Positions 49,316 to 58,800 of a stretch of DNA of 64,000 nt are shown piece after piece (positions within the stretch are counted from its first letter, which is position 1; each line of letters begins with the position of its first letter). Origin of the DNA: Filimonas lacunae (lineage in GTDB: Bacteria; Bacteroidota; Bacteroidia; Chitinophagales; Chitinophagaceae); contig NZ_AP017422.1 of the NCBI RefSeq assembly GCF_002355595.1, positions 3,286,001 to 3,350,000 on the forward strand, written 5' to 3'. The notes under the pieces are model-generated. The model was not told where the DNA came from. It did no database searches and saw nothing but the letters and a program-made list of their open reading frames with translations. A program made the position numbers and the translations under genes.

Positions 49316-52300
49316 TTAGAATGTTACGCTGGCTCCGAAAATGAATGTGCGGGTACGGAAGTCCTGTAATCCAAAAGAGCTGAGGTCGGCCGTTTCAGGA
49401 TCCCAGCCAATAAATTTGGTAAAGATAAAGGGATTGTACGCGGTAAGATAAGCACGCAGATAACTCATTTTCCACTTGCTGATAATGCTTTTAGGAAAGG
49501 TATACCCCAGCGTAATATTACTGATTTTAGTATAGGAAGAATTCTGGTAAGTAGACACTGTTCTGCGGGTGGCATCTGTTTCAATGGCATTGTTGGCCCA
49601 TTGGTTACTGGGGTTGGTACTTGTCCAATAACTTCTTTTAAAAGCACCAAACCTTGCACGGCCCTGGTCGCCATTCATAAACAGATCCAGGAAAGTGCTC
49701 TGCTGCAAGGTGCCTTGGCGGGTATATACCGTAAACCCCAGATCAAAGTTTTTATAATTGAAGGTGTTGGTAATACCTCCGAACCAATCAGGAATATCAC
49801 TACCCAGCACTACACGATCATCGGCATTAATTACACCGTCTTTTTTAGTATCCTGCATTTTATACTGACCCGGCTTTTGACCATAGGTAGCAGCTTCTGC
49901 CGCCTCGCTGGTTTGCCACACACCAATAATTTTATAGTTGTATAATACCCTTGCTTTCTGGCCAATAAAACGGGCGTTACCTACGTCATTGGCTCCGTTG
50001 CCAAATAAGTCTACAATCCTGTTTTTGTTACGGGAAAAGTTGATATTGGAGGTCCAGGTAAAATCAGTGGTTTTAATGTTGGTGCTGTTGATACCAATTT
50101 CCACACCGCTGTTGCGGATAGAGCCGATGTTAGCTACCACTTGTGTATAACCGTTGGCAGCGGGTATTTGCTGAGGCAGCAAAGTGCCTTTGGCGGTTTT
50201 ATTGTAATAGTCAAACGTAAAAGCAATACGGTTTTTGAGAATATTCAAATCAAACCCCGCATTGTATTCAGAAGTTTTTTCCCAGGTAATGGCTTTGCTA
50301 CTCAGGTTGGCCACAAGCGAACCATTTGCATTATTACCATTGAAGTCATAAAAGCTGGTGGAAACAGATGATTGCGTTACATACGGATAGAAATAAGTAT
50401 TATTAACAGCAGCGTTACCGGATCGGCCTGCACTCAGCCGCAGTTTCAAAAAGCTGATAACTTCCACATTCTTTAAAAAGTTTTCTTCACTTGCCACCCA
50501 CGCAAATGCCGCGGAAGGAAAGAAGCCCCATTTATGCCCGTCTGCAAAAATAGAGTTACCATCTGCCCTGCCCGTTACTGTAAACAAATACCTGCTTTTA
50601 AAGGTATAGTTAGCGCGGAAAAAGAAAGAGCTGATGTTTTGTTTAGAGTAACTGCTGGATACCGTAGTAGTAGGCTGTATGGTAGTTCCGTTAATAGTTA
50701 CTGCTGTTGCGCTGCCCACATTGTACCAAAGTGAGCGGTAAGGCAGCCCTGTTACTGAAATAGAACTGTTATCTGCCTGGTAGTAGTTTAAAGAGTTACC
50801 GGCTATGGCTTCTATTTTATGCTCACTACCTAGCTGTGTGTTATAGGTAAGTACGTTATCTAGGGTATAGTTGAAGTTGTGGGTAGAGGTATTGGTAGCT
50901 GCACTGGGCTTAGTGCCTGCGCCGTTTTTAGAATAGGTATCGTAGTAGGTACCTGCACGCTGAAAGGTGATATCCGGCGTAAAAGAACTGCGGAAGCGCA
51001 GGTTTTTAGAGAAGGTTAACTCAGTATACAAGTTGGGTAACATGCGGATATATTGCGTTCTGCGAAGGTCATTATCCAGATCGTACAGCGGGTTGGTAAT
51101 TTGCGATTCTGTTTCATAGGCATAAAAACGGCGGCTGCCATCAGCATTATACGCACTGCCTGTAGGGCGCAGGCGGTAAGCACTTCTGAATATTTCACCA
51201 CTGCCCAGATTAAAATCGGCAAAGGTATTATAAGCAGAAGCACCTATTTTCAACCATTTGTTGATGGTTTTGTCAATACCCACCTTCAAAGTATATTTCT
51301 TTGTACTGGCACCTTTGGTAGCGCCTTCATAAGACTGAAAACCGGCCGATAAAAAATAAATGGTCTTTTCATCGCCTCCCGTAATATTGAGGTTGTGATT
51401 GGTTTGCAAACCATTTTGTTTAATCATATCCACCCAGTTAGTATACTTGCCACTGGCAATATTGGCCAGCTCTGTGGCGGAAAATATATTCGCGTCGGTG
51501 TAAGTAACCTGTGGTGTTGCATTCGCACCGAGAGTAGCATAATACTCTCTTGCATAATCTACAAACTCTGCACCTTTGTACACCTTGGGCAGGTTATACG
51601 CATTCACCACGCCAACATAAGTATCATAGCTTATTTTGGCCTGCCCGCGCTTTCCTTTTTTAGTAGTCACAATGACCACGCCATTGGCACCACGGGAACC
51701 GAAGATGGCTGTGGAAGAGGCATCCTTCAATACATCCATACGCTCAATATCAGCCGGGTTAATATCATTAATATTAGCCACTGGTATGCCATCCACTACA
51801 TACAATGGTTGTGTGTTACCATAAATGGAGTTTACACCGCGTATTTCCACTGTCATATCTGCACCAGGCTTGCCTGAGCTGCGTTTAATATCTACGCCTG
51901 GCATACGGCCCTGCATGGCTTCCTGCGCGTTGGGCGCTTTGGTTTTGGTAATTTCTTCTGAGCTTAATGTGGCAAGACTTCCGGTAAGATCGCTCTTCTT
52001 TTTGGTGCCGTAACCAATCACCACCACATCATTCAGTGAATTCGTTTCTGCTACCAGTTTCACTGCTAACGGCTGTACGCCGGAGGCGGGTATTTCTGCT
52101 ACATTATATCCCAGCGACTTAAACACCAGTATATCATTTGTACTCTTTACCCGTATTTTAAAATTTCCCGCAACATCAGTAATGGCACCTTTATCGGTGC
52201 CTTTAACTGTAACAGCCACTCCATTTAAGGGCTGATCTTTTTCATCAGTTACCTTACCTGTAATTACAATATCATCCGGTAGTTTATAAGTAGCATCTAA

Positions 52301-52678
52301 CTCGTTATCCTGCTGCCGGGCGTTGGTAAGTATAATTTTCTCCTTGTATACCTGGTAGCGGATAGCATAAGGAAGCAGCAGTTTATCCAGTACTTCCTTC
52401 AAAGTAACGTTTGTGAAATTTACCGTAACCCGGTTGTTGATCTGCACTACATCCTGATTGTATACAAATTGGATATTATTGTCTTTAGATAAAGTTTTTA
52501 ATACAGCAGCAAGTGTCTGGTTCTCCGCAGTAAAGTTGATCTTTTTATTCAAAGCTTCCTGTGCAAAAGCACGCTTTGCATAAGCCATATTCACCAGCAA
52601 TACAATCAGCAACAACTGGTGAAATGAACATTTCATTGTATGACGCCAGAAGCGGGAACGATGGAAAGCAAAATTCAT
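49316..52678 (-). CDS. susC: SusC/RagA-family TonB-linked outer-membrane transporter with STN domain
   Basis: 1120 residues from the ATG at 52678 (a TTG 12 codons upstream and an ATG 14 codons downstream are alternatives). After the signal region comes an STN domain (about 45-100), a CarboxypepD_reg-like domain (about 140-212, 'ITGKVTDEKDQPLNGVAV'), a plug ('VVIGYGTKKKSDLTGSLA', 'MPGVDIKRSSGKPGADM') and a C-terminal 22-strand barrel ending 'TFIFGASVTF'. The STN domain is the hallmark of transporters that signal to a FecR anti-sigma factor, which is present here. It imports oligosaccharide across the outer membrane with SusD. A 7-bp inverted repeat lies ahead of the gene (52722-52742). Confidence 0.95.
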   Translation of the reverse strand: MNFAFHRSRFWRHTMKCSFHQLLLIVLLVNMAYAKRAFAQEALNKKINFTAENQTLAAVLKTLSKDNNIQFVYNQDVVQINNRVTVNFTNVTLKEVLDKLLLPYAIRYQVYKEKIILTNARQQDNELDATYKLPDDIVITGKVTDEKDQPLNGVAVTVKGTDKGAITDVAGNFKIRVKSTNDILVFKSLGYNVAEIPASGVQPLAVKLVAETNSLNDVVVIGYGTKKKSDLTGSLATLSSEEITKTKAPNAQEAMQGRMPGVDIKRSSGKPGADMTVEIRGVNSIYGNTQPLYVVDGIPVANINDINPADIERMDVLKDASSTAIFGSRGANGVVIVTTKKGKRGQAKISYDTYVGVVNAYNLPKVYKGAEFVDYAREYYATLGANATPQVTYTDANIFSATELANIASGKYTNWVDMIKQNGLQTNHNLNITGGDEKTIYFLSAGFQSYEGATKGASTKKYTLKVGIDKTINKWLKIGASAYNTFADFNLGSGEIFRSAYRLRPTGSAYNADGSRRFYAYETESQITNPLYDLDNDLRRTQYIRMLPNLYTELTFSKNLRFRSSFTPDITFQRAGTYYDTYSKNGAGTKPSAATNTSTHNFNYTLDNVLTYNTQLGSEHKIEAIAGNSLNYYQADNSSISVTGLPYRSLWYNVGSATAVTINGTTIQPTTTVSSSYSKQNISSFFFRANYTFKSRYLFTVTGRADGNSIFADGHKWGFFPSAAFAWVASEENFLKNVEVISFLKLRLSAGRSGNAAVNNTYFYPYVTQSSVSTSFYDFNGNNANGSLVANLSSKAITWEKTSEYNAGFDLNILKNRIAFTFDYYNKTAKGTLLPQQIPAANGYTQVVANIGSIRNSGVEIGINSTNIKTTDFTWTSNINFSRNKNRIVDLFGNGANDVGNARFIGQKARVLYNYKIIGVWQTSEAAEAATYGQKPGQYKMQDTKKDGVINADDRVVLGSDIPDWFGGITNTFNYKNFDLGFTVYTRQGTLQQSTFLDLFMNGDQGRARFGAFKRSYWTSTNPSNQWANNAIETDATRRTVSTYQNSSYTKISNITLGYTFPKSIISKWKMSYLRAYLTAYNPFIFTKFIGWDPETADLSSFGLQDFRTRTFIFGASVTF

Positions 52679-52721
52679 AATAATGGTAATTGTAGTAAAA
52701 AAAGATAATGACAAGCCTGTA

Positions 52722-52742
52722 CAACCTGAACTTTACAGGTTG
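52722..52742. repeat. Inverted repeat in the susC leader
   Basis: Arms caacctg and caggttg (52722-52728 and 52736-52742) with a 7-nt loop in the spacer between fecR and susC. Possible leader hairpin or sigma-factor-related site. Confidence 0.35.
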
Positions 52743-52840
52743 CATAAAAGGCGGAATAAAGGGCTACAGCCCGTTACAGCAATAATTGGCTAAAATGGCA
52801 AGTAATTGTACATAAAATTTCGCACGGATTGTTTATTGTT

Positions 52841-53848
52841 TTATCTGGATAGAGTTACACTGTCGTCATGTATGGTGTATTGTATTTGCATGGATACTTT
52901 TAATACTTCCAGCACTTCGGCCAGGTTCAGGTTCGACAAATCTGCAGTCATTCGTTGTTGCCCTAACCGGCTATCAGCAAGCAGTATCGTTACACCAAAT
53001 TTTTCCTGTAAAGCAGCAGCAATATCAGCAAACGCTTCGTCTTCTATCACCATGCCCGTATGTGACCATTTCTGCACCGGCTTCATATCCGGATCAACGG
53101 CTGTTTTCAGCTGCTGCGTATTTTTATCAAACACCACTTCCTGCTTTGGCAGCAATACCACTTCATCACGGGCAATGGCATTGGTGGAAGCAGCCCCCTC
53201 ACTCCCTTTTTTGCTTACAGACACTTTACCCGTTACCACCGTTACTTTGGCTACACTGCCATCATTTTTATCCCATACCCGAAAGCTGGTACCCCAAACT
53301 TTTGTTACCAGTTTATCGCTCTCTATGATAAAAGGACGCTGAGGATTTTTGGTTACTTCAAAAAAACAGTCGCCACTCATGGTTACAGTGCGCGTGGCTA
53401 TGGCAAACGTATCAGGATAGCGGAGCGTTGCACCGGGGTTGAGCCATACTACTGACCCATCAGACAATACCTGCTTTAGAATATGGCCGGTTTGGTTAGC
53501 CACCAGGTTCATATGCGTTTTGCTGCTGCCGCTTCTATTCCAGAGGAGGGTAGTAAGCACCAGTGCTGCTAATACAGCTGCCGCAGCCACCCAACGGGTC
53601 AGACGCCGGTACTTTCCCGTTGCGGGCAGCTCAGCCACCTGCTGTTGCTCAACTGGTGTTATTTTGTGGGTAATGCCGGCCAATAAACGACGCTGCATTC
53701 CCTTTCTTTCTTCATCAGACAAGGTTTCCGTAAAACCCGGCATATGGCCATACTGCTCGTACCACTGGTCTATCACCGCTTTTTCTTCCGGGCTGGCAGT
53801 GCCATCCAGGTAATTTTTAAGCGCTTCGTTCAGTTGCTCTCTGTTCAT
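52841..53848 (-). CDS. FecR-type anti-sigma factor
   Basis: 335 residues. Cytoplasmic N-terminal helical region (1-80), one membrane segment (about 86-105, 'WVAAAAVLAALVLTTLLW'), then the FecR periplasmic domain (about 125-215, 'LSDGSVVWLNPGATLRYP', 'FFEVTKNPQRPFII') and a DUF4974-type C-terminal domain (about 265-335). It holds or activates the ECF sigma factor encoded upstream until the STN domain of SusC signals. A terminator separates it from the sigma gene, and susC starts 163 bases after its stop. Confidence 0.93.
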   Translation of the reverse strand: MNREQLNEALKNYLDGTASPEEKAVIDQWYEQYGHMPGFTETLSDEERKGMQRRLLAGITHKITPVEQQQVAELPATGKYRRLTRWVAAAAVLAALVLTTLLWNRSGSSKTHMNLVANQTGHILKQVLSDGSVVWLNPGATLRYPDTFAIATRTVTMSGDCFFEVTKNPQRPFIIESDKLVTKVWGTSFRVWDKNDGSVAKVTVVTGKVSVSKKGSEGAASTNAIARDEVVLLPKQEVVFDKNTQQLKTAVDPDMKPVQKWSHTGMVIEDEAFADIAAALQEKFGVTILLADSRLGQQRMTADLSNLNLAEVLEVLKVSMQIQYTIHDDSVTLSR

Positions 53849-53932
53849 AATTGCGTTGAAAAAGTTAACCGTATCTGAATAATAGTCGTTTAACTGGTCG
53901 TCATCCCTTGCCCGTTTTCAAAAAAAATTAAA

Positions 53933-53970
53933 TAAAAAAAGCCGCCTCCTTTTGGGAAAGGAAAACGGCT
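53933..53970 (-). terminator. Terminator between sigma factor and fecR
   Basis: Read on the minus strand, agccg-ttttcctttccc... pairs back (agccg with cggct and a second stretch cctttcc/ggagg-like) and is followed by seven T at 53934-53940. It lies 30-68 bases past the sigma stop codon, so fecR may be expressed by readthrough or by its own promoter. Confidence 0.6.
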
Positions 53971-54000
53971 CTGATATTATGATACGGCCTTGATAACCTG

Positions 54001-54579
54001 TTATCTCGCAGCTACCAACAATAGTATAACAACAGAGTTACCAACCGCCAGGCGCAATACCTGCAGCGCCTTGGTAAGGTGGCCTTCTACTGTTTTTTCG
54101 GAAATATTGAGCAGGGAGGCTATTTCTTTGTTGCTTTTATGTTCGATGCGGCTGAGTTCGTATACCGAACGGCATTTAACCGGCAATTGCATTACCAGTT
54201 TATCAATATGCACCATTAAATCGTTCAAAAAAACCTGTTCTTCTGCAGAATTGTCTATGGAAGTTATAGCGGCAAGTGCAGGGGCGTTCCTGGCGCGAAC
54301 CAGCTGTTTGCGGTAATAATCGATGACTTTATACTTAACGGCAGAAAAAAGATAAGCACCCAAGCTGGTGGTAATATCCAATGATTCCCGTTTTTCCCAC
54401 AGAACCACAAACACTTCCTGTATAATTTCTTCGCAGGTTTCTTTTTGTTTAATGCGATGGTAAGCAGCATCGAAAAGTTTGTTCCAGTAACGGTTATATA
54501 TCTCTTCAAAGGCTGACATATCATGTAGCCTTAACAATTGTAAGAGTTCCGTATCTGCATATAGTGTAAGCCCACTCAT
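54001..54579 (-). CDS. ECF RNA polymerase sigma factor
   Basis: 192 residues from the ATG at 54579 (a TTG six codons upstream is the alternative). Sigma region 2 ('AFEEIYNRYWNKLFDAAYH' through 'EEIIQEVFVVLWEKRESL') and region 4 ('LPVKCRSVYELSRIEHKSN', 'EIASLLNISEKTVEGHLTKA') are both complete. A hydrophobic C-terminal tail follows. It should transcribe susC-susD under control of FecR. The upstream spacer to the divergent LacI gene is about 180 bases. Confidence 0.93.
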   Translation of the reverse strand: MSGLTLYADTELLQLLRLHDMSAFEEIYNRYWNKLFDAAYHRIKQKETCEEIIQEVFVVLWEKRESLDITTSLGAYLFSAVKYKVIDYYRKQLVRARNAPALAAITSIDNSAEEQVFLNDLMVHIDKLVMQLPVKCRSVYELSRIEHKSNKEIASLLNISEKTVEGHLTKALQVLRLAVGNSVVILLLVAAR

Positions 54580-54758
54580 AACAACAAGCAGTGACAAAGT
54601 AAAGCGTTTTTTACCTAAACAACCTCCGCATATATACAGTTAAGTGAAAATTAAGCCATATGTTGCTGTTTTCAGGTGACAAATACATACCACAACAATG
54701 CCCTATATTGTCTACAAGTGGTGTAGCTTCCCAATTATTTGCGTAATTTGGGCCTAAG

Positions 54759-55835
54759 ATGAGCGGAAAAAGAGCAACGATTTATCATATTGCAGAAGAA
54801 CTGGGCATGTCTGCCTCCTATGTATCGCGGGCATTGAACGACCACCCTTTGGTGAGCCAGAAGATAAAGGAGAAGGTAAAGAAAAAAGCTGCGGAATTAA
54901 ATTACCGCCATAATTCGCATGCTGCCAACCTTCGCCAGGGTTCTTCTAAAACAATGGGCGTGATTATACCCCATATAACCCAAAGCTTTTTCTCAGAAGC
55001 CATTGCCGGTATTGAAGAAGCTTGTTTTGCCAACAATTACAGCCTCATCATTTGCCAGTCGCACGAATCTTTCCAGCAGGAACGTAAAGCAATAGACACC
55101 TTAGTACGCCAGAATGTGGACTGCATATTGATATCAGTTTCAGAAGAAACCCAATCTGCCGAACACCTGGAAGCTGCCAGGGATACCGGGATAGACATTA
55201 TTCAATTTGACAGGTACCTGGATAAAATAGCAGGTTATAAAGTAATAAACGATAACCTGGAAGCAGCTTATGAAGCTGTAAAACACCTGGTAAATGAAAA
55301 ATATAAAAAAATAGCCTTTATTGGCGGGCCGGAACATCTTCCGGCATTTAAGCTCCGGAAAGAAGGCTATATAAAAGGTATTAAAGAAGCCAAACTGAAT
55401 ATACCGTTCAATTATATTGTTGACAATGCCCTTTCTCGCGAGCGCACTATTGAAGCCGCTACAGAACTACTGAGCCAGAAAGACAAGCCGGATGCTTTTA
55501 TTACAGTATCTGATACCCAGGCACTGGCTATATTGCAACTGGCCGAAAGCCTGAAAATAGAAGTGCCTCAACAATTGGGTATACTTGGATTTGCCAATGA
55601 AAGCTTTACAGAACTGTTACGCCCTACCCTTACCTCTGTTGATCAGCAGAGCAAAGAATTGGGTAAGCAGGCTGCCAACCTCTATTTCGGTAAATCCAAT
55701 GAAGATAACACAAAGGAATTGACAGATGAGAAGTTGGTGATCCCCAGCAAGATCATTACCCGGCAAAGCACACTCCATAAAGGGGCTCCTGCTTCCGCGT
55801 CTAAAAGCGGTAAACGTACTGCTGCCAAAGCCTGA
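54759..55835 (+). CDS. LacI-family transcriptional regulator 1
   Basis: 358 residues. N-terminal LacI HTH (about 7-55, 'TIYHIAEELGMSASYVSRAL' then 'KKKAAELNYRHNSHAANL'), then a periplasmic-binding-like sugar-sensing domain (about 65-330, 'MGVIIPHITQSFFSEAI', 'GILGFANESFTELL'). A basic alanine/lysine tail ends the protein. Divergent from the sigma gene; could repress or activate the sus-like operon. It ends 13 bases before the convergent hybrid regulator. Confidence 0.92.
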   Translation: MSGKRATIYHIAEELGMSASYVSRALNDHPLVSQKIKEKVKKKAAELNYRHNSHAANLRQGSSKTMGVIIPHITQSFFSEAIAGIEEACFANNYSLIICQSHESFQQERKAIDTLVRQNVDCILISVSEETQSAEHLEAARDTGIDIIQFDRYLDKIAGYKVINDNLEAAYEAVKHLVNEKYKKIAFIGGPEHLPAFKLRKEGYIKGIKEAKLNIPFNYIVDNALSRERTIEAATELLSQKDKPDAFITVSDTQALAILQLAESLKIEVPQQLGILGFANESFTELLRPTLTSVDQQSKELGKQAANLYFGKSNEDNTKELTDEKLVIPSKIITRQSTLHKGAPASASKSGKRTAAKA

Positions 55836-55848
55836 TGTACCACGCATA

Positions 55849-58800
55849 TTATTCTGTAGTGTGCGAAGCAGGTTTTCTTTTCTGCTGCAAAAACTCTGAT
55901 GGCTGCATATTAAAGCGGGTTTTGAATGCCCTTGTAAAATAATTAGGTGTTGAAAACCCGGTAGAATAAGCCACCTGCGCAATATTCATATCACTTTTTT
56001 CCAGCAACACAGCGGCTTTGTCCAGCTTAATATTACGTATAAACTCTACCGGAGTATTACCCGTAAGCTCCACCATTCTGCTATATAAAGTGCTTCTGCT
56101 TAAACCCAGGTGTTTGCTTAAAGCTTCCACCGACAGGCTGGCATCGTTCAGGTTTTCTTCAATGAACAATACCACGCGCTGCAAAAAACGGGCGTTATCC
56201 GAATCTATTTCCACTTCAGGCCCGGTAACTTTCAGCTGTTTGGTAAAAGTATCTTTCAGGCGGCGATTCATCTGTAACAGGTTGTGTACACGTGCATGCA
56301 GCAGTTCCACATTAAAAGGCTTGGTCAGGTAATCGCTGGCACCCGTTTCCAATCCTTTTAATTCTGTTGCTTCGCCCGGCAAGGCTGTTAACAGGATAAC
56401 CGGGATATGGCAGGTGCGTTTGTCTGACCGTATTTTCCTGCATAGCTGCAAGCCATCCATCTCCGGCATGTTTATATCACTAACAATTAACTGCGGATGC
56501 ACCGCCAGTGCTTTTTGCCATCCTTCTTTACCATTCCTGGCTTCTATAATATGGTAGTTGGCTTTTAAATTATCCTTCAGGTAAAAGCGAAAATCGTCAT
56601 TGTCTTCCACCAGCAACAGGGTGGTTCGCGCAGTATCGCCCTCCTTCTCCGGCAACTGCTCCACCGGTTGCATGGGCAACACTTTGGGTTCAGGCAGTGC
56701 AGGTAAGCTGTCCGTAACGGGTTGCACAATAGTAAAAGGCAGCTGTATAGTAAAGGTGCTGCCCCGTGCAGGCTTACTGCTCACCTCAATAGTGCCACCA
56801 TGCATTTGCACAAACTCTTTGGTGATAGAAAGCCCGATACCCGTGCCCTGAGTAAGAAGAGCGTTGGCGGCATGGCTTTGAAAATAACGTTCAAATATGC
56901 GCGCTTGTTTTTCTTCCGGAATTCCCATGCCGGTATCCGATACGGCAATACTAAGCCAGGTGGTGGCAACATCTTCTGTTACCTTTTCTTCCTTTTTAAC
57001 CACCAGTTGAATAGCTCCTCCTGCCGGGGTAAACTTAAACGCATTAGATAATAGGTTAAAGAGTATGCGTTCCAGCTTGTTATGATCAAAAGCTACAATT
57101 AAAGAGGAAGTGTCACAATCCAGTTGGTAACAGATCTTCTTCCGGTCGGCAAGATCGGTAAACGAATCAAACACCTCCCTGATAAAACCTATCATCTCGC
57201 CCGGTAAAGGTTGTAAAGTCAACTCATGCTCTTCCAGTCGGCGGAAGTCCAGCAACTGGTTCACCAGGTTTAATAGTCTGCGTGCATTCCGCTTCACCAT
57301 CCCTAGTTGCCCGGCTGATGCCTGGTCTTGTTTTTTACTAAGTAGATTGTCTACCGGCCCCATTATCAATGAGATAGGTGTGCGAAACTCATGGCTGAGA
57401 TTGGTTAAGAATTTAATCTTCAACTGATCCAGTTCCCGGGCCATCTCTGCCTGTTTACGCTCCTGCTCCATTTGTTGCCTTGCCATCAGCTTTTCCTGTT
57501 CCGCAGCAAACTTCCGGCGCAAACGCTGCAGCGTGCGGTAACGCGAATACAATAATATCCCGGCTATCAGCAACACATACAACACATAGGCTGTGGTGGT
57601 ACGCCAGAAAGGAGGATCAATAACAATACGAATGCGGGCACCGTTGCTATTCCATACGCCATCATTATTACAGGCCTTTACCTGGAACACATATTCCCCC
57701 GGATCTATATTGGTATAGGAAGCTGTTTGATGTGATCCGGCATCTACCCAATCGTTATCAAATCCTTCCAGGCGGTAAGCATAGCGGTTTTGTTCGGGAG
57801 AAGTAAAATCCAAAGCCGCAAAGCTCAAGGCAAAATTCTGCCCGTAACGCAGATGCATAACCCCGGCAGTGGAAATATGCTCCTGTATAGGCCCTTTTTC
57901 AGCCGGGGAAACAGATTGATTGGCCACATGCAGATCGGTCAATACCACGGCAGGCATATTGTGATTTTGCTTCAGGGCGCTGGGATAAAATGAATTAAAC
58001 CCGTCTAAACCACCAAAGAAGATTTCCCCGTCAGCAGCACGAATGCCTGAGCGCATCACAAAATTGTTGTTTTGCACTCCGTTATAATGCATGTAATTGG
58101 TAAAACGTGAGCTACTGGTAGTAAAACTGCTGATACCATTATTGGTACTTACCCAAACCACCCCGTTATCTCCTTCCACAATATCGTGTATGACCGCATT
58201 GGCTAAGCCTTGCTTTTCATTATAGGTAGTAAAACGCTGCAAGACGGCATCAAACAGGCTTAACCCATTGCCGGTACCCACCCATAAGCGCCCTTTACTG
58301 TCGTACAACATACAGCGCACATCCATAGAAGGCAGCTGGCTGTTGGCATTATTATATACATCGCACTGGCCGGTTACGGTGTTCAGGCGCACAATACCGG
58401 TACCGCAAGAGCCCATCCATATCCGTCCTTCCTTGTCTTCCTGGATGCCCCTGATATAACCGTTTAAGGGCAACGGCCTGTCGTCCGGTGCCACAGGGGT
58501 ACGGGTGTAATGATACAGCATGCGGTTGGTACGTGTGTCGTATACATCCGTGCCACCACCATTGGTGCCTATCCATAAAAGGCCGCGACTGTCTGCCAGT
58601 AGTGAGAATATATCGTTACTGCGTATAGCCTCCTTCCCTGTTGCTTTTGTAAACTGCTGGCTGGCACCGGTAGCCGGATGATACCGGAATAATCCCTTGC
58701 CAAAAGTGCCTATCCAAATATCTCCCTGCCGGTCTTTTTCCAGGGAAAGTATAGCCAGCCGGCCGCTCTCCGCAGCTTTACCAACAGTAAGATGGTTGAA

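Noticed and set aside
52679-52714. TTG-initiated extension of SusC
   Set aside because: The ATG at 52678 gives a more usual N-terminus; the extra residues add nothing recognisable.
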